Of a stretch of DNA of 63,005 bases, positions 46,981-61,373 are shown one piece after another. The number at the start of each line of letters is the position of its first letter. The stretch's first letter is position 1. The translations under genes were made by a program, and so were the position numbers. Origin of the DNA: Salinivibrio sharmensis (GTDB lineage Bacteria > Pseudomonadota > Gammaproteobacteria > Enterobacterales > Vibrionaceae); contig NZ_MUFC01000016.1 of NCBI RefSeq assembly GCF_001995985.1, forward strand, positions 258-63,262, in the 5' to 3' direction. Below the pieces are notes generated by a model, which saw only the letters and a list, made by a program, of their open reading frames with translations, made no database searches and had not been told where the DNA came from.

Positions 46981-47568
46981 ATGCTTTTCGAGGATTTAGG
47001 CACGGCTGTAGCCGCGGCCCGAGCGTGTCGGTTATGCCAACACTGGCTGCCCGATGGGCCCCGCCCTGTTATCCAAGCCAGTGCTAACGCTCGAGTACTG
47101 ATTATCGGTCAAGCACCAGGACGACGTGTTCATGAGAGTGGCCTGCCCTTTAATGACCCCAGTGGCGACCGCCTGCGAGAATGGCTGGGGGTCACGCGCG
47201 AGCAGTTTTACCAGTCAGATTTATTTGCCATCATGCCGATGGGCCTTTGTTATCCCGGCAAAGGCAAATCGGGCGATCTACCGCCGGCACGCGTTTGCGC
47301 CCCCGTGTGGCATCAGGCAATCAAAACACACCTATCACGAGTGTCTGTTACCTTGCTCATTGGCCAATACGCGCAGCAGTACTATTTAGCCAATAAGCCG
47401 AAAACATTGACTGAGACTGTCAAACACTGGCAAAAGTGGGCCCCTCGCACCTTTGCGCTGCCTCACCCTTCTCCCAGAAACACCTTGTGGCTACGCCGCA
47501 ACCCGTGGTTTGAAGAGCAGGTGGTGCCGGCTATGCGTGACCAGGTTCAACAGGCTTTATACGATTGA
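46981..47568 (+). CDS. Uracil-DNA-glycosylase superfamily protein
   Basis: A 195-residue protein with the UDG fold: an N-terminal CRLCQHWLPDG segment, the water-activating-loop position GQAPGRRVHESGLPFNDPSG, DLFAIMPMGLCYPGKG and the DNA-intercalation motif region ALPHPSPRNTLW. Two close cysteines (Cys16 and Cys19) are present but the full four-cysteine Fe-S cluster of family 4/5 enzymes is not evident. Base excision is the family activity; actual substrate and activity are unproved. The gene begins with no spacing after a 2-hydroxyacid dehydrogenase, an odd functional pair. Followed by a terminator shared with hemE. Confidence 0.85.
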   Translation: MLFEDLGTAVAAARACRLCQHWLPDGPRPVIQASANARVLIIGQAPGRRVHESGLPFNDPSGDRLREWLGVTREQFYQSDLFAIMPMGLCYPGKGKSGDLPPARVCAPVWHQAIKTHLSRVSVTLLIGQYAQQYYLANKPKTLTETVKHWQKWAPRTFALPHPSPRNTLWLRRNPWFEEQVVPAMRDQVQQALYD

Positions 47569-47572
47569 GGCT

Positions 47573-47603
47573 AAAAAAAGCTCGCCAGTTGGCGAGCGTT
47601 TTT
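47573..47603. terminator. Bidirectional terminator, UDG-like gene / hemE
   Basis: GCTCGCC (47580-47586), AGTT, GGCGAGC (47591-47597), with A7 before and T5 after, between convergent genes. Confidence 0.92.
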
Positions 47604-47604
47604 C

Positions 47605-48669
47605 TTAATCGTGGTAAGGACGCGAGAGTTCGTGCACTGCATCAATAAAGGCGCCTGCGTTTTCGGGCGGCACATCCAAGTGAATGCCATGGCCCAAGTT
47701 AAACACATGGCCCGTACCTTGCCCAAACCCTTCTAGGATGGTGGCGACCTCTTGGCGAATGCGTTCTGGACTTGCATAGAGCATTGATGGATCCATATTG
47801 CCTTGCAGCGCCACTCTGTCGCCAATTCGCGCCTTGGCATCCGCGATGTTAATCGTCCAATCAAGGCCCACACCGTCACAGCCTGTGGCCGCAATATGCT
47901 CTAACCACATCCCCGCATTTTTGGTAAACAGCGTCACAGGGACACGACGACCGTCATTTTCGCGAATAAGACCATCGACGATTTTCTGCATATACTGCAA
48001 AGAAAAATCGTTATAGTCGCGTGGCGTGAGAACGCCACCCCAGGTATCAAACACCATGACCGACTGAGCACCGGCTTTAATTTGGGCATTCAAATAGCTA
48101 GTCACGCTATCGGCAAGCTTATCGAGTAGTGCATGCAGCGTTTGTGGCTCGGCATACATCATCTTTTTAATCTTGGTAAAGGCTTTTGAAGTGCCGCCTT
48201 CAACCATGTAAGTCGCCAGCGTCCACGGGCTCCCCGAAAAACCAATCAAAGGCACGTCACCGTTTAACTCGCGACGGATGGTGCGTACCGCATTCATCAC
48301 ATACTGCAATTCCCCTTCGGGATCAGGCATGCCAATTTTATCCACGTCGGCTTTACAGGTGATGGGACGGGAAAACTTAGGTCCCTCGCCCGTTTCAAAA
48401 TATAGCCCAAGCCCCATCGCATCGGGAATAGTGAGGATGTCTGAGAACAAAATTGCTGCATCTAAATCGAAACGACGCAGCGGCTGCATGGTGACTTCGC
48501 AAGCCAGCTCGGCGTTTTTACACAATGACAAAAAATCCCCCGCTTGAGCACGCAATTCACGATACTCCGGCAGGTAACGGCCAGCTTGGCGCATCATCCA
48601 TACTGGGGTGCAATCGACTGGCTGCTTATAGAGGGCGCGTAAATAACGATCGTTTTTCAATTCGGTCAT
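47605..48669 (-). CDS. hemE: Uroporphyrinogen decarboxylase
   Basis: A 354-residue cytosolic enzyme that removes four carboxyl groups from uroporphyrinogen III to give coproporphyrinogen III in haem synthesis. The family signatures [16 protein letters not shown] with the invariant Arg pair and [17 protein letters not shown] are both present, as is the catalytic-site [15 protein letters not shown] with its aspartate. Length is the usual 354-356. The start [13 protein letters not shown] is the conserved one. Monocistronic here; nfi, which follows hemE in E. coli, is absent. Confidence 0.98.
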   Translation of the reverse strand: MTELKNDRYLRALYKQPVDCTPVWMMRQAGRYLPEYRELRAQAGDFLSLCKNAELACEVTMQPLRRFDLDAAILFSDILTIPDAMGLGLYFETGEGPKFSRPITCKADVDKIGMPDPEGELQYVMNAVRTIRRELNGDVPLIGFSGSPWTLATYMVEGGTSKAFTKIKKMMYAEPQTLHALLDKLADSVTSYLNAQIKAGAQSVMVFDTWGGVLTPRDYNDFSLQYMQKIVDGLIRENDGRRVPVTLFTKNAGMWLEHIAATGCDGVGLDWTINIADAKARIGDRVALQGNMDPSMLYASPERIRQEVATILEGFGQGTGHVFNLGHGIHLDVPPENAGAFIDAVHELSRPYHD

Positions 48670-48792
48670 TGTGTCAAACCTGTGTGCGAATAGTGGCGCT
48701 CATTGTATCACTGTGCCGTGGCAACAAAAGCCAAGCTTTGTTAACAGGATCATAAAACTGTCACCAAGCTACCGTAAAGGATTGCTGATGAT

Positions 48793-48821
48793 TTAACCAC
48801 ATGTTACAACCAATCTATAAC
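48793..48821 (+). promoter_or_regulatory. Promoter of the candidate small RNA
   Basis: TTAACC (48793-48798), a 17-base spacer, then TATAAC (48816-48821). It scores four of six and five of six against the sigma-70 consensus with ideal spacing, and reads away from hemE towards the terminator at 48861-48888. Confidence 0.5.
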
Positions 48822-48827
48822 GACAAT

Positions 48828-48888
48828 AGGTCTACGAAAGACAACATGTTCGCATCTTACCCCGGCTCCCCTACGGCCGGGTTTTTTT
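48828..48888 (+). ncRNA. Candidate small RNA between hemE and nudC
   Basis: A plus-strand terminator, CCCGGC (48861-48866) and GCCGGG (48876-48881) followed by T7, has no protein gene upstream on that strand. With the promoter at 48793-48821 it defines a transcript of about 60 bases starting near 48828. A small stem GTCT/AGAC (48830-48842) would form near its 5' end, then an unpaired AACATGTTCGCATCTTACC stretch could face targets. The 3' stem plus U-tract is typical of Hfq-dependent RNAs. Its 3' end overlaps the last codons of nudC on the other strand. I do not recognise a named family. Confidence 0.45.
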
Positions 48889-49657
48889 ATCCCTGCGCCA
48901 AGGCGCAGCTGGCCTCGATAAGGCGTCGAGCAATGGTGCCTTTGGGTGCGACTGGCGGTAAAGCATTGCAGTCAAACCACTGCGCATCCGTTAATTCCTC
49001 ATAATCTGGCCTTAACTCGCCGCCCGCATACTCTGCCAAGAAGCCCATCATCAAGTTTGAGGGAAACGCCCAAGGCTGACTATCCATGTAACGGATATTC
49101 TTAACCTGAATGCCCGTCTCTTCCTCGACTTCACGAGCCACACACTGTTCGAGCGTTTCTCCGGGCTCAACAAACCCCGCTATCACAGTGTACATCCCCG
49201 TTTTATGTCTAGGGTGCTGTGCCAATAAAAGGCGTTTATCGTCACGTACCGCTACAATGACGCAAGGCGACACACGCGGATAATCGTGACGCTGACAGCA
49301 TGAGCACCACATCGCCACAGCCTGTATGTCAAACTCGGTGTGCTGACCACAGCGACCACAATAGGCTTGCTGCTGGCGCATATAATCAAGTTGGACTGCC
49401 CGCCCGACTAACGCAAATAAGTCGGCTGACAGGCAGGGAAGTAAGTCTCGTAAACTCGCCATCTCATTATCAGGAAGCATCGGGTTACAATTAAACGCCC
49501 CCACGACGGGCGTGTGCTGATAGTCACCGACAGTCACGATATCACCGCCAGAAAACGGCAGCTTCGACAAGGGGATACATGGCAATTCGCCGTTTGGCAG
49601 CCAAAGTTTGCCCTTGGTAACCGCACACACATAGACGGCTTGTTGATTCTGAGACAT
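48887..49657 (-). CDS. nudC: NAD+ diphosphatase / NAD-capped RNA hydrolase NudC
   Basis: A 256-residue Nudix enzyme that hydrolyses NAD(H) and removes NAD caps from RNA. The Nudix box GFVEPGETLEQCVAREVEEE (about 160-180) is intact, a four-cysteine zinc ribbon (YCGRCGQHTEF and MWCSCCQRHDYPR) precedes it near 100-125, and the SQPWAFPSNLMMGFLAEY segment is typical of NudC. The ATG at 49657 follows AAGGAAGTGACC; the longer frame to 49699 lacks such a site. Divergent from rsd, the same neighbour as in E. coli. Confidence 0.95.
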   Translation of the reverse strand: MSQNQQAVYVCAVTKGKLWLPNGELPCIPLSKLPFSGGDIVTVGDYQHTPVVGAFNCNPMLPDNEMASLRDLLPCLSADLFALVGRAVQLDYMRQQQAYCGRCGQHTEFDIQAVAMWCSCCQRHDYPRVSPCVIVAVRDDKRLLLAQHPRHKTGMYTVIAGFVEPGETLEQCVAREVEEETGIQVKNIRYMDSQPWAFPSNLMMGFLAEYAGGELRPDYEELTDAQWFDCNALPPVAPKGTIARRLIEASCALAQG

Positions 49658-49801
49658 GGTCACTTCCTTAGCCTTGCAGCTATACTTGAATACTGGCAAT
49701 CTAGCTTTATAACGTGATGCAAAGGATTGAGCAGCCCGTTAATTTTCAGCCGGCCTTATATAGTGCCATTCATTCGCTGATCGATCACGAGGACACCGAT
49801 C

Positions 49802-50287
49802 ATGCTGAGACAACTCGAACGAACCAAAGCACAATGGAGCGGTTACGACGAGGTCATCGATTACTGGCTCGAGCTACGTCGCCAACTGTTGGTGGAGTAT
49901 TACAATGTGGCTGGCGTCGCCGCTAAAAAGAAGCAAACCCTGCCAACCAAAGCGGAGCTTGACCGCTTTTGTGACTACCTAGTCGATTACATCTCAACGG
50001 GCCACTTCAAAATTTACAATATGGTCATGGAGCGTTGGCAGTCGACAGGCTTCTCTGCCACCAAAGAGACCGACAACCTCTATTTCCGTATTGTCGACAC
50101 TACCGATCCACTGTTGGACTACAACGATAAATTTAGCGCGATCGACCTCGACGATGATGATTATGACGCCACGGATTTCGATCAGGATATGTCTGCGATC
50201 GGTGAGTGGTTAGAGCAGCGTTTTGAGTTAGAAGATACCCTAATTCGCGTCATTGCCGACAGCCTTGCTCACCCACCGGGTGCGTAA
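49802..50287 (+). CDS. rsd: Regulator of sigma D (Rsd/AlgQ family)
   Basis: A 161-residue anti-sigma factor that binds RpoD, freeing core RNA polymerase for other sigma factors in stationary phase. It starts MLRQLERTKAQWSGYDEVID, has the conserved WLELRRQLLVEYYNVAG and ELDRFCDYLVDYISTGHFKI helices, and ends in an acidic segment (DLDDDDYDATDFD) before the last helix. The neighbours fit: nudC divergent upstream, and the rpoBC operon converging from the other side. A terminator lies 26 bp downstream. Confidence 0.95.
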   Translation: MLRQLERTKAQWSGYDEVIDYWLELRRQLLVEYYNVAGVAAKKKQTLPTKAELDRFCDYLVDYISTGHFKIYNMVMERWQSTGFSATKETDNLYFRIVDTTDPLLDYNDKFSAIDLDDDDYDATDFDQDMSAIGEWLEQRFELEDTLIRVIADSLAHPPGA

Positions 50288-50313
50288 GTCAACCTGCCAG
50301 TCAGCTGCTTAAC

Positions 50314-50337
50314 GCCGCCAACCTAGGCGGCTTTTTT
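50314..50337 (+). terminator. Rho-independent terminator after rsd
   Basis: GCCGCC (50314-50319), AACCTA, GGCGGC (50326-50331), T6. Confidence 0.9.
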
Positions 50338-50376
50338 GTCGCTGTCGTCACTGACAACCCCACACGCCAGATAAAC

Positions 50377-50403
50377 AAAAGGCACCTCCTCGGAGGTGCC
50401 TTT
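50377..50403 (-). terminator. Terminator of the rplKAJL-rpoBC block
   Basis: AAAGGCACCTCC (50378-50389) and GGAGGTGCCTTT (50392-50403) form a perfect 12-bp stem with a two-base centre. Read leftward it is followed by TTTTGTTT. It lies 40 bp after the rpoC stop. Confidence 0.92.
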
Positions 50404-50443
50404 GTATGTCGCCGTAGCGTTGATGACATCAACGCTTCTGCGC

Positions 50444-54658
<4,215 letters not shown>

Positions 54659-54687
54659 AATCGGCTCCTGTGAGGAGTTGACCCATA

Positions 54688-54710
54688 AAGGCGCTGACAG
54701 GCAGCGCCTT
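54688..54710 (-). repeat. Intercistronic hairpin between rpoB and rpoC
   Basis: AAGGCGCTG (54688-54696), ACAGG, CAGCGCCTT (54702-54710). With only three Ts after it on the transcribed strand, it is probably a processing or pausing element rather than a full terminator. Confidence 0.75.
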
Positions 54711-54741
54711 CATATTCTTACCGGAGAGAGTAGCGCGTGGC

Positions 54742-57700
54742 TTACTCGTCTTCCAGCTCGATGTTGATACCCAACGAGCGGATTTCTTTCAGCAATACGT
54801 TGAAAGATTCCGGCATGCCCGGCTCCATACGATGGTCGCCATCAACGATGTTTTTATACATCTTGGTACGGCCATTAACGTCATCCGACTTCACGGTGAG
54901 CATTTCTTGCAGGGTATAGGCAGCACCGTATGCTTCCAGTGCCCACACTTCCATCTCACCGAAGCGCTGACCACCGAACTGTGCCTTACCACCCAGCGGC
55001 TGCTGCGTCACCAGGCTGTATGAGCCAGTTGAACGGGCGTGCATCTTGTCATCAACCAAGTGGTTCAGTTTCAGCATGTACATGTAACCGACAGTTACTG
55101 GACGCTCAAACTTCTCACCGGTACGGCCATCGTAAAGGTCAAGCTGACCTGACTCTGGCAAATCACCCAGTTTCAGTAGCTCTTTAACAACCGGCTCAGG
55201 CGCACCATCAAAGACAGGAGATGCCGTTGGCAGACCATCACGAAGGTTATTGATCAGTGTGCGAACTTCCTCGTCAGTCAGTTTACTAATATCCACTTCC
55301 TGACGGGTATCACCCAGATCATAGACCTTCTGCAAGAACTCACGGAATTTCGCCAGTTCCTGCTGCTCTTTGAGCATACGGTTGATCTTGTCACCGATAC
55401 CTTTCGCCGCCAGACCCAAGTGAGTTTCTAGGATCTGACCGATGTTCATCCGCGAAGGTACACCCAGTGGGTTCAGTACCAAGTCAACAGGCTCGCCTGT
55501 CTCATCGTAAGGCATATCTTCGATCGGGTTGATCTTAGAGATAACACCTTTGTTACCGTGACGACCGGCCATTTTATCGCCTGGCTGAATGCGACGTTTC
55601 ACCGCGAGGTAAACTTTAACAATCTTCAGCACGCCTGGCGCAAGGTCATCACCCTGGGTGATCTTGCGACGCTTGGTGTCGAATTTCTTATCAAAGTCCG
55701 CTTTGATTTCGTCGTATTGCTCAGCCAATTGCTCGAGCTGGGTTTGCTGTGCTTCGTCATCCAGCGTTTGCGTCAACATGGTCTGACGATCCATGTTGTC
55801 GAGCTGGCTGTCGGTATAACCGGCTTGAGAAAGCAGTGTGCGAACACGCGCCATCAGACCGCCTTCAAGGATAGAGAACTCCTCGGTCAGGTCTTTCTTG
55901 GCTTCTTTCAGCTGCATTTCTTCGATTTCGAGCGCACGCTTGTCTTTTTCTACGCCATCGCGAGTAAAGACCTGTACATCGATAACCGTGCCTGATACGC
56001 CGTTCGGTACACGCAGTGACGAGTCTTTTACGTCAGACGCTTTCTCACCGAAAATAGCACGCAGCAGTTTCTCTTCTGGTGTCAGTTGTGTTTCGCCTTT
56101 CGGCGTCACTTTACCAACCATGATATCGCCGCCTTTCACTTCGGCACCGATATACACAACCCCTGACTCATCCAGCTTAGAAAGCGCGGCTTCACCCACG
56201 TTTGGAATATCCGCTGTGATTTCTTCGCTGCCCAGCTTGGTATCACGCGCCACACAAGAAAGCTCTTGAATGTGGATGGTGGTCAAACGGTCTTCCTGAG
56301 CCACACGCTCAGAAATAAGGATGGAATCCTCAAAGTTGTAACCGTTCCACGGCATAAACGCGATACGCATGTTCTGACCCAGTGCTAGCTCGCCCAAGTC
56401 AGTCGATGGGCCGTCAGCCAGTACGTCACCTTTTGCCACTTCGTGGCCCGGCATCACGGTTGGACGCTGGTTAATACAGGTGTTCTGGTTAGAACGGGTG
56501 TATTTGATCAAGCTGTAGATGTCGATACCGGCTTCGCCTGGTACCAATTCATCTTCATTCACCTTCACCACGATGCGTGAAGCATCTACCGACTGGATAG
56601 TACCGCCACGTTTAGCAACCGCGGTCACCCCAGAGTCAACGGCAACGTTACGCTCAATACCCGTACCCACTAGCGGCTTTTGCGCACGCAATGTCGGCAC
56701 CGCCTGACGCTGCATGTTCGCACCCATCAAGGCACGGTTCGCATCGTCATGCTCAAGGAACGGGATCAGAGAAGCAGCCACCGATACAACCTGATTGGTC
56801 GCAACGTCCATGTACTGGACATGGTCACGTGGGTGCAAACCTGATTCCCCAGTCTTACGTGCGGTAATCAACTCGTCAGTGAATGAGCCATCTTCATTTA
56901 ACGCGGCGTTTGCCTGCGCAATGACGTAGTGACCTTCTTCAATCGCTGACAGATAATCGATTTGATCGGTGACTTTACCGTCAACCACTTTACGGTACGG
57001 GGTTTCAAGGAAGCCGTAGCCGTTGCAGCGCGCAAACGCAGACAGTGAGTTAATCAGACCGATGTTCGGTCCTTCCGGCGTTTCGATTGGACAGAGACGA
57101 CCGTAGTGCGTCGCGTGTACGTCTCGAACTTCAAAGCCAGCGCGCTCACGCGTTAGACCACCTGGACCCAACGCAGAGATACGACGCTTATGCGTTACCT
57201 CAGACAATGGGTTGTTTTGGTCCATGAACTGTGACAGCTGAGAAGAACCAAAGAACTCTTTAACCGCCGCAGAAATAGGCTTGGCGTTAATCAAGTCTTG
57301 GGGCATCACGTTATCGAGATCGCCCAAGCTTAAACGCTCTTTAACCGCACGCTCAACACGCACTAAGCCAACACGGAACTGGTTTTCTGCCATTTCACCC
57401 ACTGAGCGAATACGACGGTTACCTAGGTGATCGATATCGTCCACTTCGCCAATACCGTTACGGATATGGATAAGTTTACGCATCACCTCGATGATGTCTT
57501 CTTTACTCAGTACGCCAGGGCCGGTGAGATCGTCACGACCTAGCGAGCTGTTGAACTTCATTCGACCGACGGATGACAAGTCATAACGATCATCAGAGAA
57601 GAACAAGCTCTCAAACAATTGCTCGGCGGCTTCACGCGTTGGCGGCTCACCAGGACGCATCATGCGATAGATTTCTACGAGCGCCGTTAGACGATCCGTG

Positions 57701-58767
57701 GTGTTGTCGATACGCAAGGTATCGGACATGTACGGGCCATGGTCCAGGTCATTAGTAAACAGGGTTTCGATACGTTTGTGACCTGCTTGCGACAAGTGCG
57801 CCAGTGTCTCCAGGCTTAACTCTTGGTTAGCCGAGACAATCACTTCGCCTGTTTCCTGATTGATGTATTCACGTGCAGAGATCTTGCCCGCAATGTACTC
57901 AACAGGTACTTCGATGTGATCAACGTTATCTTTCGTCAACTGACGGATATGACGCGCAGTAATACGACGACCCTGCTCAACGTACACTTTACCGTCTGCT
58001 TCGATATCGAAGCTGGCGGTTTCGCCACGTAGACGCTCAGGCACCAGTTCCATGACTAGAGACTTGCCTTTTACTTCGAAAACGACTTTTTCGAAGAACA
58101 GATCCAAGATCTCTTCGGTGGTGTATTCCAGCGCACGCAGAATAATGGAAGCCGGTAGCTTACGACGACGATCGATACGAACGTATACGATATCCTTAGG
58201 ATCAAATTCGAAATCCAACCATGAACCACGGTATGGGATCACGCGTGCGTTATATAGCACTTTTCCTGAGGAATGGGTTTTACCCTTATCGCTGTCGAAA
58301 AAGACGCCCGGACTACGGTGCAGCTGGGATACGATAACCCTCTCAGTACCATTGATGACAAAGGTACCATTTTCAGTCATGAGCGGAATTTCGCCCATAT
58401 AGACTTCTTGTTCTTTGATGTCTTTAACGGTACCAGCCGGGGCATCCTTATCAAACATCACCAAGCGCAGTTTCACGCGCAGTGGGGCCGAATAAGTTAC
58501 GCCACGAATTTGGCATTCTTTGACATCGAAAACTGGCTCACCGAGACGATAGCTAACGTATTGCAGCTCGGAATTGCCGTTGTAGCTCTGAATTGGAAAG
58601 ACAGAGCGAAAGGCAGCTTCAAGACCGTATTGCCCTTCTGGATCCTGCTCGATAAAGTTCTTAAAAGATTCAAGCTGGATCGACAGCAAGTATGGCACGT
58701 CCAGAACTTGCGGACGCTTACCAAAATCCTTACGGATACGCTTTTTCTCGGTATAAGAGTAAACCAT
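54742..58767 (-). CDS. rpoB: DNA-directed RNA polymerase subunit beta
   Basis: A 1341-residue RNA polymerase subunit, the E. coli length to within one residue. The start [20 protein letters not shown] at 58767 follows GAGGAACCCT; the open frame upstream to 58881 is leader sequence. The rifampicin-binding cluster reads [20 protein letters not shown] with [14 protein letters not shown] following, wild type at the common resistance positions, so a rifampicin-sensitive enzyme is expected. [15 protein letters not shown] near the C-terminus contacts the active site. Upstream is the rplL-rpoB attenuator. Confidence 0.99.
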   Translation of the reverse strand: MVYSYTEKKRIRKDFGKRPQVLDVPYLLSIQLESFKNFIEQDPEGQYGLEAAFRSVFPIQSYNGNSELQYVSYRLGEPVFDVKECQIRGVTYSAPLRVKLRLVMFDKDAPAGTVKDIKEQEVYMGEIPLMTENGTFVINGTERVIVSQLHRSPGVFFDSDKGKTHSSGKVLYNARVIPYRGSWLDFEFDPKDIVYVRIDRRRKLPASIILRALEYTTEEILDLFFEKVVFEVKGKSLVMELVPERLRGETASFDIEADGKVYVEQGRRITARHIRQLTKDNVDHIEVPVEYIAGKISAREYINQETGEVIVSANQELSLETLAHLSQAGHKRIETLFTNDLDHGPYMSDTLRIDNTTDRLTALVEIYRMMRPGEPPTREAAEQLFESLFFSDDRYDLSSVGRMKFNSSLGRDDLTGPGVLSKEDIIEVMRKLIHIRNGIGEVDDIDHLGNRRIRSVGEMAENQFRVGLVRVERAVKERLSLGDLDNVMPQDLINAKPISAAVKEFFGSSQLSQFMDQNNPLSEVTHKRRISALGPGGLTRERAGFEVRDVHATHYGRLCPIETPEGPNIGLINSLSAFARCNGYGFLETPYRKVVDGKVTDQIDYLSAIEEGHYVIAQANAALNEDGSFTDELITARKTGESGLHPRDHVQYMDVATNQVVSVAASLIPFLEHDDANRALMGANMQRQAVPTLRAQKPLVGTGIERNVAVDSGVTAVAKRGGTIQSVDASRIVVKVNEDELVPGEAGIDIYSLIKYTRSNQNTCINQRPTVMPGHEVAKGDVLADGPSTDLGELALGQNMRIAFMPWNGYNFEDSILISERVAQEDRLTTIHIQELSCVARDTKLGSEEITADIPNVGEAALSKLDESGVVYIGAEVKGGDIMVGKVTPKGETQLTPEEKLLRAIFGEKASDVKDSSLRVPNGVSGTVIDVQVFTRDGVEKDKRALEIEEMQLKEAKKDLTEEFSILEGGLMARVRTLLSQAGYTDSQLDNMDRQTMLTQTLDDEAQQTQLEQLAEQYDEIKADFDKKFDTKRRKITQGDDLAPGVLKIVKVYLAVKRRIQPGDKMAGRHGNKGVISKINPIEDMPYDETGEPVDLVLNPLGVPSRMNIGQILETHLGLAAKGIGDKINRMLKEQQELAKFREFLQKVYDLGDTRQEVDISKLTDEEVRTLINNLRDGLPTASPVFDGAPEPVVKELLKLGDLPESGQLDLYDGRTGEKFERPVTVGYMYMLKLNHLVDDKMHARSTGSYSLVTQQPLGGKAQFGGQRFGEMEVWALEAYGAAYTLQEMLTVKSDDVNGRTKMYKNIVDGDHRMEPGMPESFNVLLKEIRSLGINIELEDE

Positions 58768-58931
58768 AGGGTTCCTCAGCTCGCTGATAAGTGACCCAAA
58801 CTGTCCAGTACGAGGGACAGTGACTAAACAACCACCGTTTAGTGTAGGAAAATCAAAGCGCTTGCTTTGATTTTTTTGCATGGTCAGCAGTGATAAAACG
58901 GGGTGAAAATTTCACTACTGCCCTACAGCGC

Positions 58932-58962
58932 AAAAAGGCCGGTGGCTTTTTAGCCACCAGCC
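58932..58962 (-). terminator. rplL-rpoB attenuator
   Basis: GGCTGGTGGC and GCCACCGGCC (minus strand, 58937-58962) pair with one G-U around six bases, followed by T5 (58932-58936). In E. coli a partial terminator at this place lowers rpoBC expression relative to the ribosomal proteins; the same role is inferred here. Confidence 0.85.
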
Positions 58963-58995
58963 AATGCCTTTTCAGGCTAGGAAATTAAGTATAAA

Positions 58996-59364
58996 TTACT
59001 TAACTTCAACAGAAGCACCAGCTTCTTCTAGCTGAGCTTTAAGCGCTTCAGCTTCTTCTTTCTCAACACCTTCTTTCAGAGGTGCTGGCGCGCCGTCAAC
59101 AAGCGCTTTCGCTTCTTTCAGGCCTAGACCAGTTGCGCCACGTACCGCTTTGATAACTGCTACTTTGTTCGCACCCGCTTCAGTTAGGATCACGTCAAAT
59201 TCGGTTTGCTCTTCAACAGCGCCGCCTTCAGCTGCACCGCCAGCAACAACTGCTGCTGCAGCTGATACGCCGAATTTTTCTTCCATAGCTTCGATAAGCT
59301 CAACAACTTGCATTACAGACATGTCTGCAATTGCGTCTAGGATTTGCTCGTTAGTGATAGACAT
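58996..59364 (-). CDS. rplL: 50S ribosomal protein L7/L12
   Basis: A 122-residue stalk protein that recruits translation GTPases, present as dimers on L10. It starts [20 protein letters not shown], has the Ala/Gly-rich hinge ([15 protein letters not shown], about 38-52), and the globular C-terminal domain with [20 protein letters not shown]. The ATG at 59364 is preferred over an in-frame upstream start at 59388 because it gives the conserved N-terminus. It lies 57 bp after rplJ in the same transcript. Confidence 0.98.
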   Translation of the reverse strand: MSITNEQILDAIADMSVMQVVELIEAMEEKFGVSAAAAVVAGGAAEGGAVEEQTEFDVILTEAGANKVAVIKAVRGATGLGLKEAKALVDGAPAPLKEGVEKEEAEALKAQLEEAGASVEVK

Positions 59365-59421
59365 AACAATTCTCTTTAAAGTCAACAATAAAAGGATTAA
59401 GCAACCAAATTAAACGGGCAA

Positions 59422-59910
59422 TTAAGCCGCGTCTTTTTGATCGCGAACAGCGGCGATAGTACGAACCAGCTTGCCGGCAGAAGCTTCTTTCAAGCCCATC
59501 ATTAGGCGGGCAATTGCTTCGTCGTACGTTGGCAGTGTCGCCAGTACCTCTGGGTCAGTGATCGCGCCTTCGAATGCAGCAGATTTAACCTCAAACTCTT
59601 TGTTTTCTTTTGCGAAGTCTTTGAAAAGACGCGCAGCGGCACCTGGGTGCTCGTTAGAAAACGCAATCAGAGTTGGGCCAACAAAAGTGTCTTGCAGACA
59701 CTCATACTCAGTGCCTTCAACTGCACGGCGAGCCAGTGTGTTACGCACAACTTTCATGTAAACGCCCGCTTCACGCGCTTGTTTACGTAGAGAAGTCATT
59801 GCGTCAACGGCAACACCGCGAGAATCAGCAACTACTGCAGACAGGGCTCCACTGGCAGCTTCGTTGACTTCAGCAACAATTGCTTTTTTGTCTTGAAGGT
59901 TTAAAGCCAT
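59422..59910 (-). CDS. rplJ: 50S ribosomal protein L10
   Basis: A 162-residue protein that anchors L7/L12 dimers to the ribosome and represses its own mRNA when in excess. It begins [40 protein letters not shown] holds the rRNA-binding residues, and the C-terminal helix from about 135 binds L7/L12. CCAGGAGCAAATCC precedes the ATG. The 229-bp leader before it has the fold of the L10 autoregulatory site. Confidence 0.98.
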   Translation of the reverse strand: MALNLQDKKAIVAEVNEAASGALSAVVADSRGVAVDAMTSLRKQAREAGVYMKVVRNTLARRAVEGTEYECLQDTFVGPTLIAFSNEHPGAAARLFKDFAKENKEFEVKSAAFEGAITDPEVLATLPTYDEAIARLMMGLKEASAGKLVRTIAAVRDQKDAA

Positions 59911-60139
59911 TTGGATTTGCTCCTGGATTGTTTAACACCACTCTCTACAGCCTTGCAGAGAGAGCTTGTACGGTGCAGATCCAAGAAAGACGAGAAATCT
60001 ATCATGTTCTGGCACCGTCTACGTAGGAAATATTAAGTTCATAATGAACGCCTACGGTCTTGGACGAAGTTTGCCGAAGCAAACTCAGCCATAAAATTGT
60101 CAAGCGAGAGAGTATAAACTACTCACTCGCTTGTCGCAA
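59911..60139 (-). promoter_or_regulatory. L10 leader: autoregulatory mRNA site for rplJL
   Basis: On the minus strand AGACCGTAGG (60051-60060) can pair with the later CCTACGTAGACGGTGCCAGAAC region (60006-60027), which closely resembles the protein-binding part of the E. coli rplJ leader (from memory, CTGCGTAGACGGTGACAGAAC). A second hairpin, CTCTCT with AGAGAG (59941-59962), lies just before the ribosome-binding site. Excess L10-L7/L12 is expected to bind here and stop translation of rplJ and rplL. An rplJ promoter may also be embedded. Confidence 0.75.
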
Positions 60140-60844
60140 TTAGTTAACGCTTGCTTCCAAAGAGTTCTGGTCGAGAGACACGCCAGCACCCATGGTTGTT
60201 GAAAGGCTAACTTTCTTGATGTAAGTACCTTTAGCTGAAGTTGGCTTCGCCTTCTTCAGTGCCACCAACAGCGCTTCCAGGTTTTCTTTCAGGCTGTTCG
60301 CATCAAAGTCTACTTTACCGATAGTGGTATGAACGATACCGTTCTTATCGTTACGGTAACGAACCTGACCTGCTTTCGCGTTCTTAACCGCTTCAGCAAC
60401 GTTAGGCGTTACAGTACCCACTTTCGGGTTTGGCATCAGACCACGTGGGCCTAGGATAGTACCTAGCTGACCAACAACGCGCATTGCGTCTGGTGAAGCG
60501 ACGACAACGTCAAAGTTCATTTCGCCTTTCTTCACTTGCTCAGCAAGATCTTCCATACCTACGATATCAGCACCGGCTTCTTTCGCCGCGTCAGCGTTCG
60601 CACCTTGTGTGAACACAGCAACACGGATGTCACGGCCTGTACCGTTTGGCAGTACAGTCGCGCCACGAACGTTTTGGTCTGATTTACGAGCATCGATGCC
60701 AAGGTTGACAGAAACGTCAACACTTTCAACGAATTTTGCAGTCGCCAGTTCCTTCAGTAGAGCAACGGCTTCGTTGATGTCGTACTCTTTAGTCACATCA
60801 ACTTTTTCGCGGATAACGCGCATGCGCTTAGTCATTTTCGCCAT
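60140..60844 (-). CDS. rplA: 50S ribosomal protein L1
   Basis: A 234-residue protein of the mobile L1 stalk that helps release E-site tRNA; it also represses translation of its own operon. It starts [20 protein letters not shown], contains [20 protein letters not shown], and the signature [20 protein letters not shown] is intact. It starts four bases after the rplK stop, so the pair is translationally coupled, and in E. coli L1 binds the rplK leader. Confidence 0.98.
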   Translation of the reverse strand: MAKMTKRMRVIREKVDVTKEYDINEAVALLKELATAKFVESVDVSVNLGIDARKSDQNVRGATVLPNGTGRDIRVAVFTQGANADAAKEAGADIVGMEDLAEQVKKGEMNFDVVVASPDAMRVVGQLGTILGPRGLMPNPKVGTVTPNVAEAVKNAKAGQVRYRNDKNGIVHTTIGKVDFDANSLKENLEALLVALKKAKPTSAKGTYIKKVSLSTTMGAGVSLDQNSLEASVN

Positions 60845-60848
60845 TGTC

Positions 60849-61277
60849 TTAACCCTCTACGTTCAGGCCCATTGAACGGGCAGTACCCGCAATAGAGCGT
60901 TTCATCGCTTCGATGTCCGCACCCGTCATATCTGCCGCTTTAGTTTCTGCGATCTCTTGGATCTGCGCGTCAGTCACGGTACCCACTTTTTCAGTGTTCG
61001 GACGACCTGAACCAGATTTCACACCTGCAGCTTTCTTAAGCAGAACGGCTGCTGGCGGCGTCTTGGTTACGAAGGTGAAAGAACGGTCACTGTAAACAGT
61101 GATAACAACAGGAATCGGCAGACCTTTCTCGATAGATTCGGTCTTCGCGTTAAACGCTTTACAGAATTCCATGATGTTCACACCGTGTTGACCCAGAGCA
61201 GGACCAACCGGTGGCGATGGGTTAGCTGCACCCGCTGCAACTTGCAGCTTGATGTAAGCTTCTACTTTCTTTGCCAT
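60849..61277 (-). CDS. rplK: 50S ribosomal protein L11
   Basis: A 142-residue protein of the GTPase-associated centre, needed for RelA activation and target of thiostrepton-type antibiotics. The N-terminal domain has [20 protein letters not shown] with the proline-rich switch; the C-terminal domain has [20 protein letters not shown] and the closing [12 protein letters not shown]. It is the substrate of PrmA, encoded at 36900. It is the first gene of the rplKA-rplJL-rpoBC block and is preceded by a consensus-like promoter. Confidence 0.98.
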   Translation of the reverse strand: MAKKVEAYIKLQVAAGAANPSPPVGPALGQHGVNIMEFCKAFNAKTESIEKGLPIPVVITVYSDRSFTFVTKTPPAAVLLKKAAGVKSGSGRPNTEKVGTVTDAQIQEIAETKAADMTGADIEAMKRSIAGTARSMGLNVEG

Positions 61278-61338
61278 TATTCAATTACCTTATTTTGGGT
61301 ACTGACGTCTATCTCGCGATAAACTCCCCGTTTAACAA

Positions 61339-61373
61339 AAGGGCGCGAAATTATAGTCAAATTTCGCGCCCTT
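61339..61373. repeat. Perfect 14-bp inverted repeat between nusG and rplK
   Basis: AAGGGCGCGAAATT (61339-61352) and AATTTCGCGCCCTT (61360-61373) are perfect inverted arms around seven bases. On the minus strand the second arm is followed by TTGTTT, so it can act as the nusG terminator, yet the rplK -10 box lies inside it. Confidence 0.9.

Noticed and set aside
48861-48888. Terminator of nudC
   Set aside because: nudC reads leftward, and the T tract is on the right of the stem, so the element only works for a plus-strand transcript.
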